A stretch of DNA of 64,000 nt from Bacteroidota bacterium (GTDB lineage Bacteria > Bacteroidota > Bacteroidia > M30B66). Both the position numbers and the translations under genes were made by a program. Positions 43,843-52,601 of the stretch are shown piece after piece; the first letter of the stretch is position 1; every line of letters begins with the position of its first letter. The stretch is from NCBI GenBank assembly GCA_027490225.1, contig JAIXYK010000055.1, forward strand, positions 1 to 64,000. The letters are read 5' to 3'. A model generated the notes under the pieces. The model was not told the origin of the DNA. It worked only from the letters and a program-made list of their open reading frames with translations, and did not search any database.

Positions 43843-44978
43843 AAAATTTAATATCAATTGGACTAATAATAATAGCTTCACATTTTAATTCATGTGGAAT
43901 TAAAACAGAAGAGACAAAACCTGTAAAAAAAGATGTAACTGAAATGGTATTTGCTTCTGGTATTTTAGAAGCAAAAAACACTTATAAACTTACTGCTCAA
44001 ACTGATGGATACATTATAAAGTTAAACTTTAATGAAGGAGATGTTATAGAAGCTGGAAACATTGTAGCCGAAGTAAATAATCAAGAAAATCAATTTAATA
44101 CTGAAAGCGCGGCTGCCCTATTCACAATTGCTGAAAACAATACAAAAGCAAATGCTCCAGCAATAGCACAAGCTAACAACGCATTAACACTTGCAAAGCA
44201 AAAGTTAGAAAGCGATTCCATTCAGTTAAAAAGATATAAAACCTTATTCTCCAAAAAATCTGTTTCTCAATTAGAATTAGAAAACCAAACTTTACAATAC
44301 AATACCACTAAAGCCAATTATATAAGCGCTTTAGAAAACTTCAAATTAGTAAAACAACAAGCCGAACAGCAATTGATTTCGAGCAATGCATCACAAAACA
44401 TTAGTAAAACACTGTTTTCAAACAATAAAATTAAAGCATCTGTTTCAGGAAGAATTTATGAAAAATTTAAACAACCTGGAGATTATGTTAAAAGAGGTGA
44501 AGTCATTGCTACGATAGGAAATGCAGATGAACTTTATGCAAAGGTAAATATCGATGAAAATAATATTTCAAAAATCAAAATTGGACAAGAAGCAATAATT
44601 CAATTAAATACTACTAAAGAAAAAACATATAAAGGAAGAGTGACAGAGATTCTTCCTTCTTTCGATATAGCTTCCCAGTCTTTTTTGTGCAAAATTGAAT
44701 TTCTAGATAAACTGGATTTTAAAATTGCAGGAACGCAATTGCAATCAAACATAGTAATAGGAAAACACAAAGGTGCTTTATTGATACCTAGAAACTTTTT
44801 AGATTTTGATGACAAAGTGACTTTAATTAATAAAAGTAAGGTCTCAGTAAAAACAGGATTTATAGGAAAAGATTGGATTCAAATAAAATCTGGAATTGAT
44901 GATAATACAAAATTAATTACTGAAAACTTATCAATAAACAAGGGAGTAACTTCAGAAGTTGGAGCAACTATTAAATAA
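43839..44978 (+). CDS. Periplasmic membrane-fusion lipoprotein (HlyD/MacA type)
   Basis: A 379-residue adaptor linking an inner-membrane ABC transporter to the TolC-like channel. The lipoprotein signal is GLIIIASHFNSC with Cys near residue 19. The biotinyl-lipoyl half-motifs are GYIIKLNFNEGDVIEAGNIVAEV and SGRIYEKFKQPGDYVKRGEVIATIG. Between them is a long helical hairpin (NNALTLAKQKLESDSIQLKRYKTLFSKKSVSQLELENQ). A beta-barrel domain (ELYAKVNIDENNISKIKIGQEAIIQL) follows. It overlaps tolC by ATGA, and the permease begins 6 bp downstream. Confidence 0.9.
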   Translation: MKNLISIGLIIIASHFNSCGIKTEETKPVKKDVTEMVFASGILEAKNTYKLTAQTDGYIIKLNFNEGDVIEAGNIVAEVNNQENQFNTESAAALFTIAENNTKANAPAIAQANNALTLAKQKLESDSIQLKRYKTLFSKKSVSQLELENQTLQYNTTKANYISALENFKLVKQQAEQQLISSNASQNISKTLFSNNKIKASVSGRIYEKFKQPGDYVKRGEVIATIGNADELYAKVNIDENNISKIKIGQEAIIQLNTTKEKTYKGRVTEILPSFDIASQSFLCKIEFLDKLDFKIAGTQLQSNIVIGKHKGALLIPRNFLDFDDKVTLINKSKVSVKTGFIGKDWIQIKSGIDDNTKLITENLSINKGVTSEVGATIK

Positions 44979-44984
44979 CAATCC

Positions 44985-46223
44985 ATGAAAATTAAAAATG
45001 TGAATCTTGATATTGCAATAACGCATATCATAACTAGAAAAAGGCAGACAATTGTTGCTGCTTTAGGTGTAATGCTTGGAATTGCTATCTATTTGTTTAT
45101 GAATTCACTTTCAGAAGGATTTAGTGCCTATTCTACAGGAGAAATATTTAAAAATAATGCGCATTTAAAAATTTACAAAGAAGATAAAATTAGTGAACCT
45201 TTAATTGGTTCGACTTCTCAAGAGAATCTGCCAATTTTGATAAATCCTCAAATCATCTCAGATTCTAAAACATTAGTTAATCCCAAGAAAATAGTTCTTG
45301 ATTTAAAAAAACATGATTTCATTACGCATGCGATAGAACAAGTAAATGTGGATTTATTTTATAAGAATGGAAAATCACAATTAAGAGGAACCGGACAAGG
45401 AGTAAATATTGTGGAGACAGACTCAATGTTTAATGTAAAAGGATATATGATTGCAGGTAATTTATATGAAATTCAAAATAACATTGAGGCAATTATAATT
45501 GGGAAAGGAATAGCAGAAAAGCTAAATTTAAAATTAAATGATAATTTAACTATTACTTCCTCAATTGGGGTAAATAAAATTTTAAAAGTAAAAGGAATTT
45601 TCAGTACTGGTAATTCCTATTCAGACCAGTCAAAATCGTACATTAATATACATACAGCGCAGCAATTGTTAAAAGAAGGAAACTCTTATGTAACAACAAT
45701 ATATGCAAATACAAAAAATGCAAAAAAAGCAGTTGAATATGCAGCTTTTATTCAGCCTAATACAAATTATAAAGTAGAAGCATGGCAAATCACCAACGCT
45801 GATGTGCTTTCAGGTGATAAAGTTAGAGCAACTTTGATGGGCTCAATCTCATTCTCCATTTTAATAGTTGCTGCATTTGGTATTTACAATATTCTAAATA
45901 TGACTGTAGTTCAAAAAATGAATGACATAGCTATACTTAAAGCAACTGGTTATTCAGGTAGAGACGTAATACAAATTTTTCTAACTGAAGCAATTTTGAT
46001 GGGACTTATTGGATCTATTGTGGGTTTATTATTTGGTTCGGTTCTAATTGCAATAATGTCGAATATTTATATGGGGCCGCCGGTTGGGTATTTTCCCATT
46101 TATTTTAATCTGGATCTTTTTATAAACAGTTTTATTCTTGGATTAGTAATAACATTTTTTGCCGGCTATATTCCTGCAAGAAAGGCAGCAAAAATAGACC
46201 CTATAGCAATTTTCAGAAAATAA
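44985..46223 (+). CDS. MacB-type ABC transporter permease
   Basis: A 412-residue permease with MacB/LolC topology. One N-terminal membrane helix (QTIVAALGVMLGIAIYLFMNSL) precedes a periplasmic MacB_PCD domain of about 230 residues. Three C-terminal helices of the FtsX domain follow (ISFSILIVAAFGIYNILNM, AILMGLIGSIVGLLFGSVLIAIM, FINSFILGLVITFFAGYI), and it ends PARKAAKIDPIAIFRK, the usual coupling tail. Such transporters push substrate out of the periplasm mechanically rather than across the inner membrane. The separate ATPase gene is 11 bp downstream. Confidence 0.92.
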   Translation: MKIKNVNLDIAITHIITRKRQTIVAALGVMLGIAIYLFMNSLSEGFSAYSTGEIFKNNAHLKIYKEDKISEPLIGSTSQENLPILINPQIISDSKTLVNPKKIVLDLKKHDFITHAIEQVNVDLFYKNGKSQLRGTGQGVNIVETDSMFNVKGYMIAGNLYEIQNNIEAIIIGKGIAEKLNLKLNDNLTITSSIGVNKILKVKGIFSTGNSYSDQSKSYINIHTAQQLLKEGNSYVTTIYANTKNAKKAVEYAAFIQPNTNYKVEAWQITNADVLSGDKVRATLMGSISFSILIVAAFGIYNILNMTVVQKMNDIAILKATGYSGRDVIQIFLTEAILMGLIGSIVGLLFGSVLIAIMSNIYMGPPVGYFPIYFNLDLFINSFILGLVITFFAGYIPARKAAKIDPIAIFRK

Positions 46224-46234
46224 AATCTACAATT

Positions 46235-46930
46235 ATGGAAAATAATAAAATTGTATTATCGACAAATAAAATTGGGAAATATTTTTATGACCCAATAAAA
46301 TTTAAGGTATTAGATAATGTAAATTTTGAAGCTTACAAAGGAGAATTCTTAACCTTGGTAGGAAAAAGTGGAAGTGGCAAATCTACATTGCTTTACTGCC
46401 TCAGTACAATGGATACTCAATATGAAGGAGAGCTGTATATAAACAATGAAAAAGTAAAAGGAAAAAAAATAGATGAATTAGCTAAACTAAGAAATCAAAA
46501 CATAGGATTCATTTTTCAGTTTCATTATTTATTACCAGAATTTACTTGCCTCAAAAATGTAATGCTGCCAGCATTAAAAAGAAAAAAATATACTTATGAA
46601 GAAATTGAAAATATGGCTTATGATAAATTAAAGTTGCTTGGTATGGAAGATCAAGCATTAAAGCCTTCTTCAAAATTGAGTGGAGGACAGCAACAAAGAA
46701 TAGCTATAGCAAGGGCATTGATTAACGAACCTGATATAATTATGTGTGATGAACCGACTGGTAATTTGGATAGTAATAATACAAAAACAGTTTTTGAAAT
46801 ATTTCAAAAAATATGTCATGAATTAAATCAGACCATAATTGCTGTTACACATGATTTAGATTTCGCTAAAGCTAGCGACAGAACTATAGAAATGGCTGAT
46901 GGCAAAATAATTTCTCAAATAATAAATTAA
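46235..46930 (+). CDS. ABC transporter ATP-binding protein (LolD/MacB type)
   Basis: A 231-residue ATPase. Walker A is GKSGSGKST, Q-loop FIFQFHYLLPEFT, signature LSGGQQQRIAIARAL, Walker B PDIIMCDEPTGNLD, and H-loop VTHDLDFA. The LolD/MacB type is shown by the PTGNLDS sequence and its pairing with the MacB-type permease. It energises the tripartite exporter encoded by the three preceding genes. A TonB-dependent receptor gene follows after 11 bp in the same direction. Confidence 0.95.
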   Translation: MENNKIVLSTNKIGKYFYDPIKFKVLDNVNFEAYKGEFLTLVGKSGSGKSTLLYCLSTMDTQYEGELYINNEKVKGKKIDELAKLRNQNIGFIFQFHYLLPEFTCLKNVMLPALKRKKYTYEEIENMAYDKLKLLGMEDQALKPSSKLSGGQQQRIAIARALINEPDIIMCDEPTGNLDSNNTKTVFEIFQKICHELNQTIIAVTHDLDFAKASDRTIEMADGKIISQIIN

Positions 46931-46941
46931 AACAAAAATTA

Positions 46942-49254
46942 ATGAAAAATAATATTTCAATTACGTTCTTCTTTCTAATATTCATAAATATGGGAAGTCT
47001 ATGGAGTCAAAAAAAATACACTGTTAGCGGTACACTAACAGATGGTACAAACGGCGAAACAATGATAGGGGCAGCTGTGCTTATAAAAGAAAAAAAAGGA
47101 GTTGGAACCACCTGTAATCCACAAGGTTTTTATTCACTTACACTTTCTGAAGGTTCCTATACTTTGCAAATTCAATTTATCGGATATCAGCAAATAGAAA
47201 AACAAATTGTTTTGGATAAGAATATTGTTCTCGATTTTAAGCTAAACCCTAATTCTATTGCGATGAAGGAGTTTGAAGTTACCGATAAAAAAGATAATGA
47301 TAACCTCACAAAAACTGAAATTGGAGTAGAAAAATTAGACATGAAAGAAATTGAAAAAATTCCTGTAATTTTTGGAGAAAAAGATATTTTAAAAACAATA
47401 CAACTATTACCCGGAGTAAAATCAGCTGGAGAAGGAAATAGTGGATTTTTTGTAAGAGGGGGCTCAGCCGACCAAAACCTTATTCTTTTAGATGAAGCAC
47501 CAGTATATAATGCTTCTCATCTACTTGGATTCTTTAGCACATTTAATAGCGATGCTTTAAAAGATGTTACAATTATCAAAGGAAATAGTCCTGCGCAGTA
47601 TGGCGGTAGGTTATCTTCTGTACTTGATGTAAAAATGAAAGAAGGAAACAATCAAAAATACAATGTAGCAGGAGGATTAGGATTGATTAGCAGCCGATTA
47701 AGTGTTGAAGGCCCAATTCAAAAAGATAAATCATCTTTTATCATTTCTGGTCGGAGAACTTATGCAGATGTATTCTTACAAGCAACAGATGAATTTGCAG
47801 GAAATAAGCTCTATTTCTATGATTTAAATCTTAAAGCAAATTATAAAATAAATGATAAAAACCGAATCTTCGTTTCAGGATACTTTGGTAAAGATGTGTT
47901 AGGATTTGGTGATAATTTCGGAATTAATTGGGGGAACAAAACAGCCACATTAAGGTGGAATAGCATTCTGTCTGCCAGATTATTTTCGAACACTTCTTTA
48001 ATTTATAGCAATTATGACTTCAATATTAAAATTAACTCTGGAGGTGCAGATTTCAATATTAATTCAAATATAAAAGACTGGAATTTAAAACAGGAATTTA
48101 GCTATTTCATCAATGAAAAAAACACTCTTAAATTTGGATTTAATAGCATTCACCATACAATTACACCGAGCAGATTTGAGGGCGAATTAGTTACTCAAGA
48201 TAAAAAAGAAAGTAGAAGTTCTCTTGAAAATGCATTGTTTATAAACAATACTTCTAAGATAAATGAGAAACTAACATTAGATTATGGTTTGAGACTTTCT
48301 GCATTTAGCTTGTTAGGTGGAGATACCTATAACATTTATGAAAAAGGGATTTTAAAAGATAGCGTTGTTTTAGAAAATGGTGAACTTGGTAAAACATATT
48401 ACAATTTAGAACCTAGATTTCAATTCAGTTATTTAATTAATGATAAAAATAGTCTTAAAGGTGGCTATGCAAGAAACACACAGCACTTGCATTTACTTAG
48501 TAATAGCAACACTGGGGCTCCTAGTGACCAATGGATTGGAAATTCATATAATATTAAACCTGAAATAAGTGACCAAATAAGTTTAGGGTATTTTAGAAAT
48601 TTTAAAGAAAATAAATACCAGTTTAGCACGGAAATATATTACAAAGATTTACAAAATCAGGTAGATTATAAAAATGGTGCAGATATTAACAGTGCTCCTG
48701 ATGTAGAAAGTGAATTGCTCTTTGGAAAAGGAAGGGCATATGGGGCCGAATTTCTAATTAAAAAAACACAAGGAAAATTTACAGGCTGGATTGGCTATAC
48801 ATTATCAAGAACGGAGAGAAAAATTGAGGGTATTAACAACAATGACTGGTATGTAGCTCGTCAAGATAGAACGCATGATTTATCTGTAGTTGCTATGTAT
48901 GAATTAACAAAAAGGTGGTCAATATCAGGATTATTCGTTTATAATACTGGCAATGCTGCAACATTTCCAAGTGGGAAATATAGCCTAGAAGATAAAACAC
49001 TTTTTTATTATACCGAGAGAAACGGATACAGGATGCCTGCTTATCATAGAATGGATTTCGGTGCGACTTATACAAAGCCTCACAAGAAAAAATACGAATC
49101 TTCTTGGAATTTTAGTTTGTACAATGTGTATGGAAGAGAAAATGCATATACCATTACTTTCGAAAACGACCCTAACGATCCTTCAAGAACGAGGGCTTTA
49201 CAAACATCACTATTCAGGTGGGTTCCGTCAGTTACTTACAATTTTAAATTTTAA
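46942..49254 (+). CDS. TonB-dependent receptor linked to the exporter operon
   Basis: A 770-residue outer-membrane receptor. The signal peptide is NNISITFFFLIFINMGSLWS-QKK. Residues about 25-105 form a CarboxypepD_reg-like domain (YTVSGTLTDGTNGETMIGAAV, NPQGFYSLTLSEGSYTL). The plug contains FFVRGGSADQNLILLDEAPVYN and IIKGNSPAQYGGRLSSVLDVKMK. A barrel follows, ending RWVPSVTYNFKF with a terminal Phe. It is 11 bp after the ABC ATPase gene and 11 bp before a DUF4249 lipoprotein gene, the usual partner of this receptor subtype. Its place in an efflux operon suggests it takes up, senses or passes the same molecule. Confidence 0.93.
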   Translation: MKNNISITFFFLIFINMGSLWSQKKYTVSGTLTDGTNGETMIGAAVLIKEKKGVGTTCNPQGFYSLTLSEGSYTLQIQFIGYQQIEKQIVLDKNIVLDFKLNPNSIAMKEFEVTDKKDNDNLTKTEIGVEKLDMKEIEKIPVIFGEKDILKTIQLLPGVKSAGEGNSGFFVRGGSADQNLILLDEAPVYNASHLLGFFSTFNSDALKDVTIIKGNSPAQYGGRLSSVLDVKMKEGNNQKYNVAGGLGLISSRLSVEGPIQKDKSSFIISGRRTYADVFLQATDEFAGNKLYFYDLNLKANYKINDKNRIFVSGYFGKDVLGFGDNFGINWGNKTATLRWNSILSARLFSNTSLIYSNYDFNIKINSGGADFNINSNIKDWNLKQEFSYFINEKNTLKFGFNSIHHTITPSRFEGELVTQDKKESRSSLENALFINNTSKINEKLTLDYGLRLSAFSLLGGDTYNIYEKGILKDSVVLENGELGKTYYNLEPRFQFSYLINDKNSLKGGYARNTQHLHLLSNSNTGAPSDQWIGNSYNIKPEISDQISLGYFRNFKENKYQFSTEIYYKDLQNQVDYKNGADINSAPDVESELLFGKGRAYGAEFLIKKTQGKFTGWIGYTLSRTERKIEGINNNDWYVARQDRTHDLSVVAMYELTKRWSISGLFVYNTGNAATFPSGKYSLEDKTLFYYTERNGYRMPAYHRMDFGATYTKPHKKKYESSWNFSLYNVYGRENAYTITFENDPNDPSRTRALQTSLFRWVPSVTYNFKF

Positions 49255-49265
49255 TTTTAATAATC

Positions 49266-50081
49266 ATGAAAAAAATAATATCAATCAAATTAATAATATT
49301 AGTTTTATTCACTTCCTTTTTTCTTGTTTCATGTGAAAAAGAAATAGAAATTGATTTAAACGAAGGAGATACACAAATAGTAATTGAAGGTGAAATTACA
49401 AATGAACCAGGACCATATAAAGTTAAAATAAGTAAAACTGTCAATTTTAATAAAGGGAACAATTTCCCCGGAGTATCAAATGCAATAGTTACAATTACAG
49501 ATAACTTGGGAAATACTGAGCAGCTTATTGAAATTGAAAATGGAATATACCAAACATCTAGTTTAGTTGGTATACAAGGAAACACTTATACCCTTAATAT
49601 TAGTGTTGAGGGGAAAAACTATTCTGCTATTTCAAAAATGCCAATGCAAGTAAATCTAGATAGTTTAAGGTTTAACGAATTTTCTGCCCCTTTGGGAGGA
49701 GGGAATAGTTTAACAACTGTGCCGATGTTTAAAGACCCAGTAGAAAAAGGGAATAACTATCGTTTCTTTTTTAGTGTAAATGGAGAAAAAAATACTGGAT
49801 ATATTATTACTAACGATAATGTAAATAATGGACAAGAAAATCAAAGACCTATTTTTGACCAAGAATTAGAAGTTAATATGGGTGACACTGTTATAGTAGA
49901 AATGCGTTGTATTGATTTAAATATTTATAATTATTTTTATACGTTAAGTCAAATATCAGGAGGAGGTCCCGGCGGTGGAGCAACTCCAAGCAATCCTCCT
50001 AATAATATTACCGGAGATAAAGCTTTAGGTTATTTTTCGGCGCATACAATTCAAAAAAGACTGCAAATCGCAACTAAATAA
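49266..50081 (+). CDS. DUF4249 lipoprotein, partner of the TonB-dependent receptor
   Basis: A 271-residue lipoprotein (IKLIILVLFTSFFLVSC, lipidated C23, then EKEIEIDLNEGDTQIVIEGEI). The start and the Ig-like strand NAIVTITDNLGNTEQLIE, then GNTYTLNISVEGKNYSAIS, correspond to DUF4249, a family commonly encoded behind TonB-dependent receptors in Bacteroidota. A Gly/Pro-rich loop (GGGPGGGATPSNPPNN) precedes GDKALGYFSAHTIQKRL, which is typical of the family end. It is probably a surface or periplasmic accessory of the receptor. It is the last gene of the operon; no clear terminator follows. Confidence 0.85.
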   Translation: MKKIISIKLIILVLFTSFFLVSCEKEIEIDLNEGDTQIVIEGEITNEPGPYKVKISKTVNFNKGNNFPGVSNAIVTITDNLGNTEQLIEIENGIYQTSSLVGIQGNTYTLNISVEGKNYSAISKMPMQVNLDSLRFNEFSAPLGGGNSLTTVPMFKDPVEKGNNYRFFFSVNGEKNTGYIITNDNVNNGQENQRPIFDQELEVNMGDTVIVEMRCIDLNIYNYFYTLSQISGGGPGGGATPSNPPNNITGDKALGYFSAHTIQKRLQIATK

Positions 50082-50110
50082 AATAAAAAAATTCTAGTGA
50101 AATATTTTCC

Positions 50111-50128
50111 CGCAGATTTCGCAGATTT
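50111..50128 (+). repeat. Tandem 9-mer CGCAGATTT x2
   Basis: CGCAGATTT is repeated twice without gap, preceded by CC, 30 bp after the DUF4249 stop. I recall similar CCCGCAGATT-CGCAGATT sequences as scattered short repeats in Bacteroidota genomes, but only one is visible here outside genes. Confidence 0.4.
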
Positions 50129-50232
50129 CAATATTTGTATTAAGTGAAATTAATAATTCTACCAATAAAATAAATCACATTAAAAATAACAAAATAAATA
50201 ATCACTAAATCTTTAAAATGAATTTTCAAAAC

Positions 50233-52350
50233 TCAAGAAATCCTTCCCCAATTCATCATTTTCTTTTCTAATTCCTGTAAGCGCAATTTTAAGCGAATAT
50301 TATAAGGTTGTTCTAAAAGCGGATCATCTTGTAAAACCCTTTCAGCCAAATGCCTGCTTTCAATCAGCAATTTATTGTCCTTTACAATATCTGAAAGTTT
50401 CAAATCTAATACGCCGCTTTGTTGCGTGCCTTGTAAATCACCGGGACCACGCAATTCTAAATCTACTTCCGCTATTCTGAAACCATCAGTAGTTTCTTCC
50501 ATGGTTTCAATTCTGCGGCGAGCTTCTTTGCTCAATTTGAAACTGGTAAGCAATAAACAATATGATTGATCTGCACCACGCCCTACCCTACCGCGTAATT
50601 GATGTAACTGAGAAAGTCCAAAACGTTCTGCACTTTCTATAACCATTACCGAAGCATTCGGTACATTCACGCCAACTTCAATAACAGTAGTTGCGACCAT
50701 TATTTGTGTTTGGTGTTTTACAAATCGCTGCATTTCGAATTCCTTGTCGGAAGGTTTTAATTTACCATGCACCACGCTCACATGATATTTGGGAGCAGGA
50801 AACCATGCAACCAAATGTTCATAACCATCCATTAAGTTCTTATAATCAAGCTGTTCACTTTCTTCAATTAAAGGGTAAACAATATATACTTGTCGCCCAA
50901 TATCAATTTGACTTTTCACAAATTCCAATACCCTTGGTCTATCTTTTTCGTAATGATGTTTTGTAAAAATGGGTTTTCTTCCCGGAGGTAATTCATCAAT
51001 TATAGAAATATCTAAATCTCCATAAGCAGTCATAGCCAATGTTCTTGGAATTGGAGTGGCGCTCATTATTAATACATGGGGCGGTAAAACGTTTTTAGCC
51101 CAAAGTTTTGCACGTTGCGCCACACCAAAACGATGTTGTTCATCTATCACAACAAAACCTAGATTTTTAAAAACAACTTTATCTTCCAGTAAAGCGTGAG
51201 TACCTACTAAAATTTGTAATTCTCCCGATACCAAATCAGCATGTAAAATGTCTCTGGCTTTCTTTTTACTTGAACCTGTAAGAATAGAAATTTTCACTCC
51301 AATAGCTTCTGCTAATGGTTGTAAGGATACAAAATGCTGTTGCGCCAGAATCTCTGTTGGAGCCATCAGGCAGGCTTGAAAACCATTATCAATGGCCATT
51401 AACATACTTAAAAATGCAACAATTGTTTTTCCACTTCCCACATCACCTTGCACCAAACGGTTCATTTGAATAGGCTTTGCAACGTCTGCACGAATTTCTT
51501 TCACCACTCGTTTTTGCGCATTGGTAAGTTCAAATGGCAAGTGATTTTTATAAAACCCATTAAATACCTCACCAATTTTTTCAAATGGAAATCCTTTAAT
51601 GGATGTCTTGTTGATTTTGTATTGCAGTAACAATTTCAACTGAAGAAAAAACAGTTCTTCAAATTTCAATCTTCTTTCAGCATACATTAATTCCTGCGCA
51701 TTTCCAGGAGCATGAATCCAATGGTAAGCAATGTTTAATGGAACAAGCTGCATTTGCTGGATAATCTCATCTGGAACCGTTTCTTTTATTTGCGAAGAAA
51801 CCATGTTTAAGGCCTGACGAATCAAATTTGCCATTCCCCGAGTATCGAGCCAATTACGTTTCATGGCTTCAGAACTCGAATAAACTGGTTGTAAAGTTGA
51901 AGCTGTTGTCAACTTTTCAGGTGAAAAAACTTCCAATTCTGGATGCGCTATATTGTACGAACCATTAAAAACTGTTGGTTTTCCGAATAATAAAAAGTCA
52001 ATACCTGGTTTTATTTTCTCGCGTGCATACTTTATTCCTTGGAACCAAACCAATTCAATTGTACCTGTTTGATCCCTAAAAATTGCGGTCATCCGCTGTG
52101 TTCGCTCTTTTCCTTTTATCTCAACTTTTTCGATTCTTCCAATCAACTGCACATAAGGAAGTTCTTCTACAATTTCCCTAACTGTAAATATTCTGGTTCT
52201 ATCTATATAACGAAATGGGTACCATTGCAATAAATCTCCTATTGTTGCAATATTGCATTCTTTCAACAATAGAGCAGCTTTCCGAGGTAATAATCCGGGA
52301 ATTTGCGTAATGGATGTTTCTAGTGCTGACACGCTGCAAAAGAAATGCAT
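50233..52350 (-). CDS. recG: ATP-dependent DNA helicase RecG
   Basis: Branch-migrating helicase for Holliday junctions and stalled forks. The 705 residues include the N-terminal wedge/OB region (IPGLLPRKAALLLKECNIATIGDLL, FRYIDRT, VQLIGRIEKVEIKG). Helicase motifs follow: I in QGDVGSGKT, II in VIDEQHRFGV, III in MSATPIPRTLAM. The second RecA domain has MVATTVIEVGVNVPNASVMVIE and QLHQLRGRVGRG. The C-terminal end (GDLQGTQQSG, LSDIVKDNKLL) is complete. It is a single gene, convergent with the DUF4249 gene and divergent from rmuC across a 251-bp spacer. Confidence 0.96.
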   Translation of the reverse strand: MHFFCSVSALETSITQIPGLLPRKAALLLKECNIATIGDLLQWYPFRYIDRTRIFTVREIVEELPYVQLIGRIEKVEIKGKERTQRMTAIFRDQTGTIELVWFQGIKYAREKIKPGIDFLLFGKPTVFNGSYNIAHPELEVFSPEKLTTASTLQPVYSSSEAMKRNWLDTRGMANLIRQALNMVSSQIKETVPDEIIQQMQLVPLNIAYHWIHAPGNAQELMYAERRLKFEELFFLQLKLLLQYKINKTSIKGFPFEKIGEVFNGFYKNHLPFELTNAQKRVVKEIRADVAKPIQMNRLVQGDVGSGKTIVAFLSMLMAIDNGFQACLMAPTEILAQQHFVSLQPLAEAIGVKISILTGSSKKKARDILHADLVSGELQILVGTHALLEDKVVFKNLGFVVIDEQHRFGVAQRAKLWAKNVLPPHVLIMSATPIPRTLAMTAYGDLDISIIDELPPGRKPIFTKHHYEKDRPRVLEFVKSQIDIGRQVYIVYPLIEESEQLDYKNLMDGYEHLVAWFPAPKYHVSVVHGKLKPSDKEFEMQRFVKHQTQIMVATTVIEVGVNVPNASVMVIESAERFGLSQLHQLRGRVGRGADQSYCLLLTSFKLSKEARRRIETMEETTDGFRIAEVDLELRGPGDLQGTQQSGVLDLKLSDIVKDNKLLIESRHLAERVLQDDPLLEQPYNIRLKLRLQELEKKMMNWGRIS

Positions 52351-52601
52351 ATTAAGTTCACATGCAATTAGAGATTATGAGCATGTTGACATGTATATAT
52401 TTCATTTTAAGATAATTTATTTACCAAAATCAATTTCAATTCTTAATAACTTTTAAAGAAAACTTAAGGCTTTTCAGATTATTTCGGTCATAAGCAATTA
52501 TCTAAAATCTATCTTTAGTAAATTTACAAGATTCATTTCATTATTATTACGGCTTAAGTATTACGATATATATATTCAAACTAAATCTCTCAAAACAAAA
52601 A

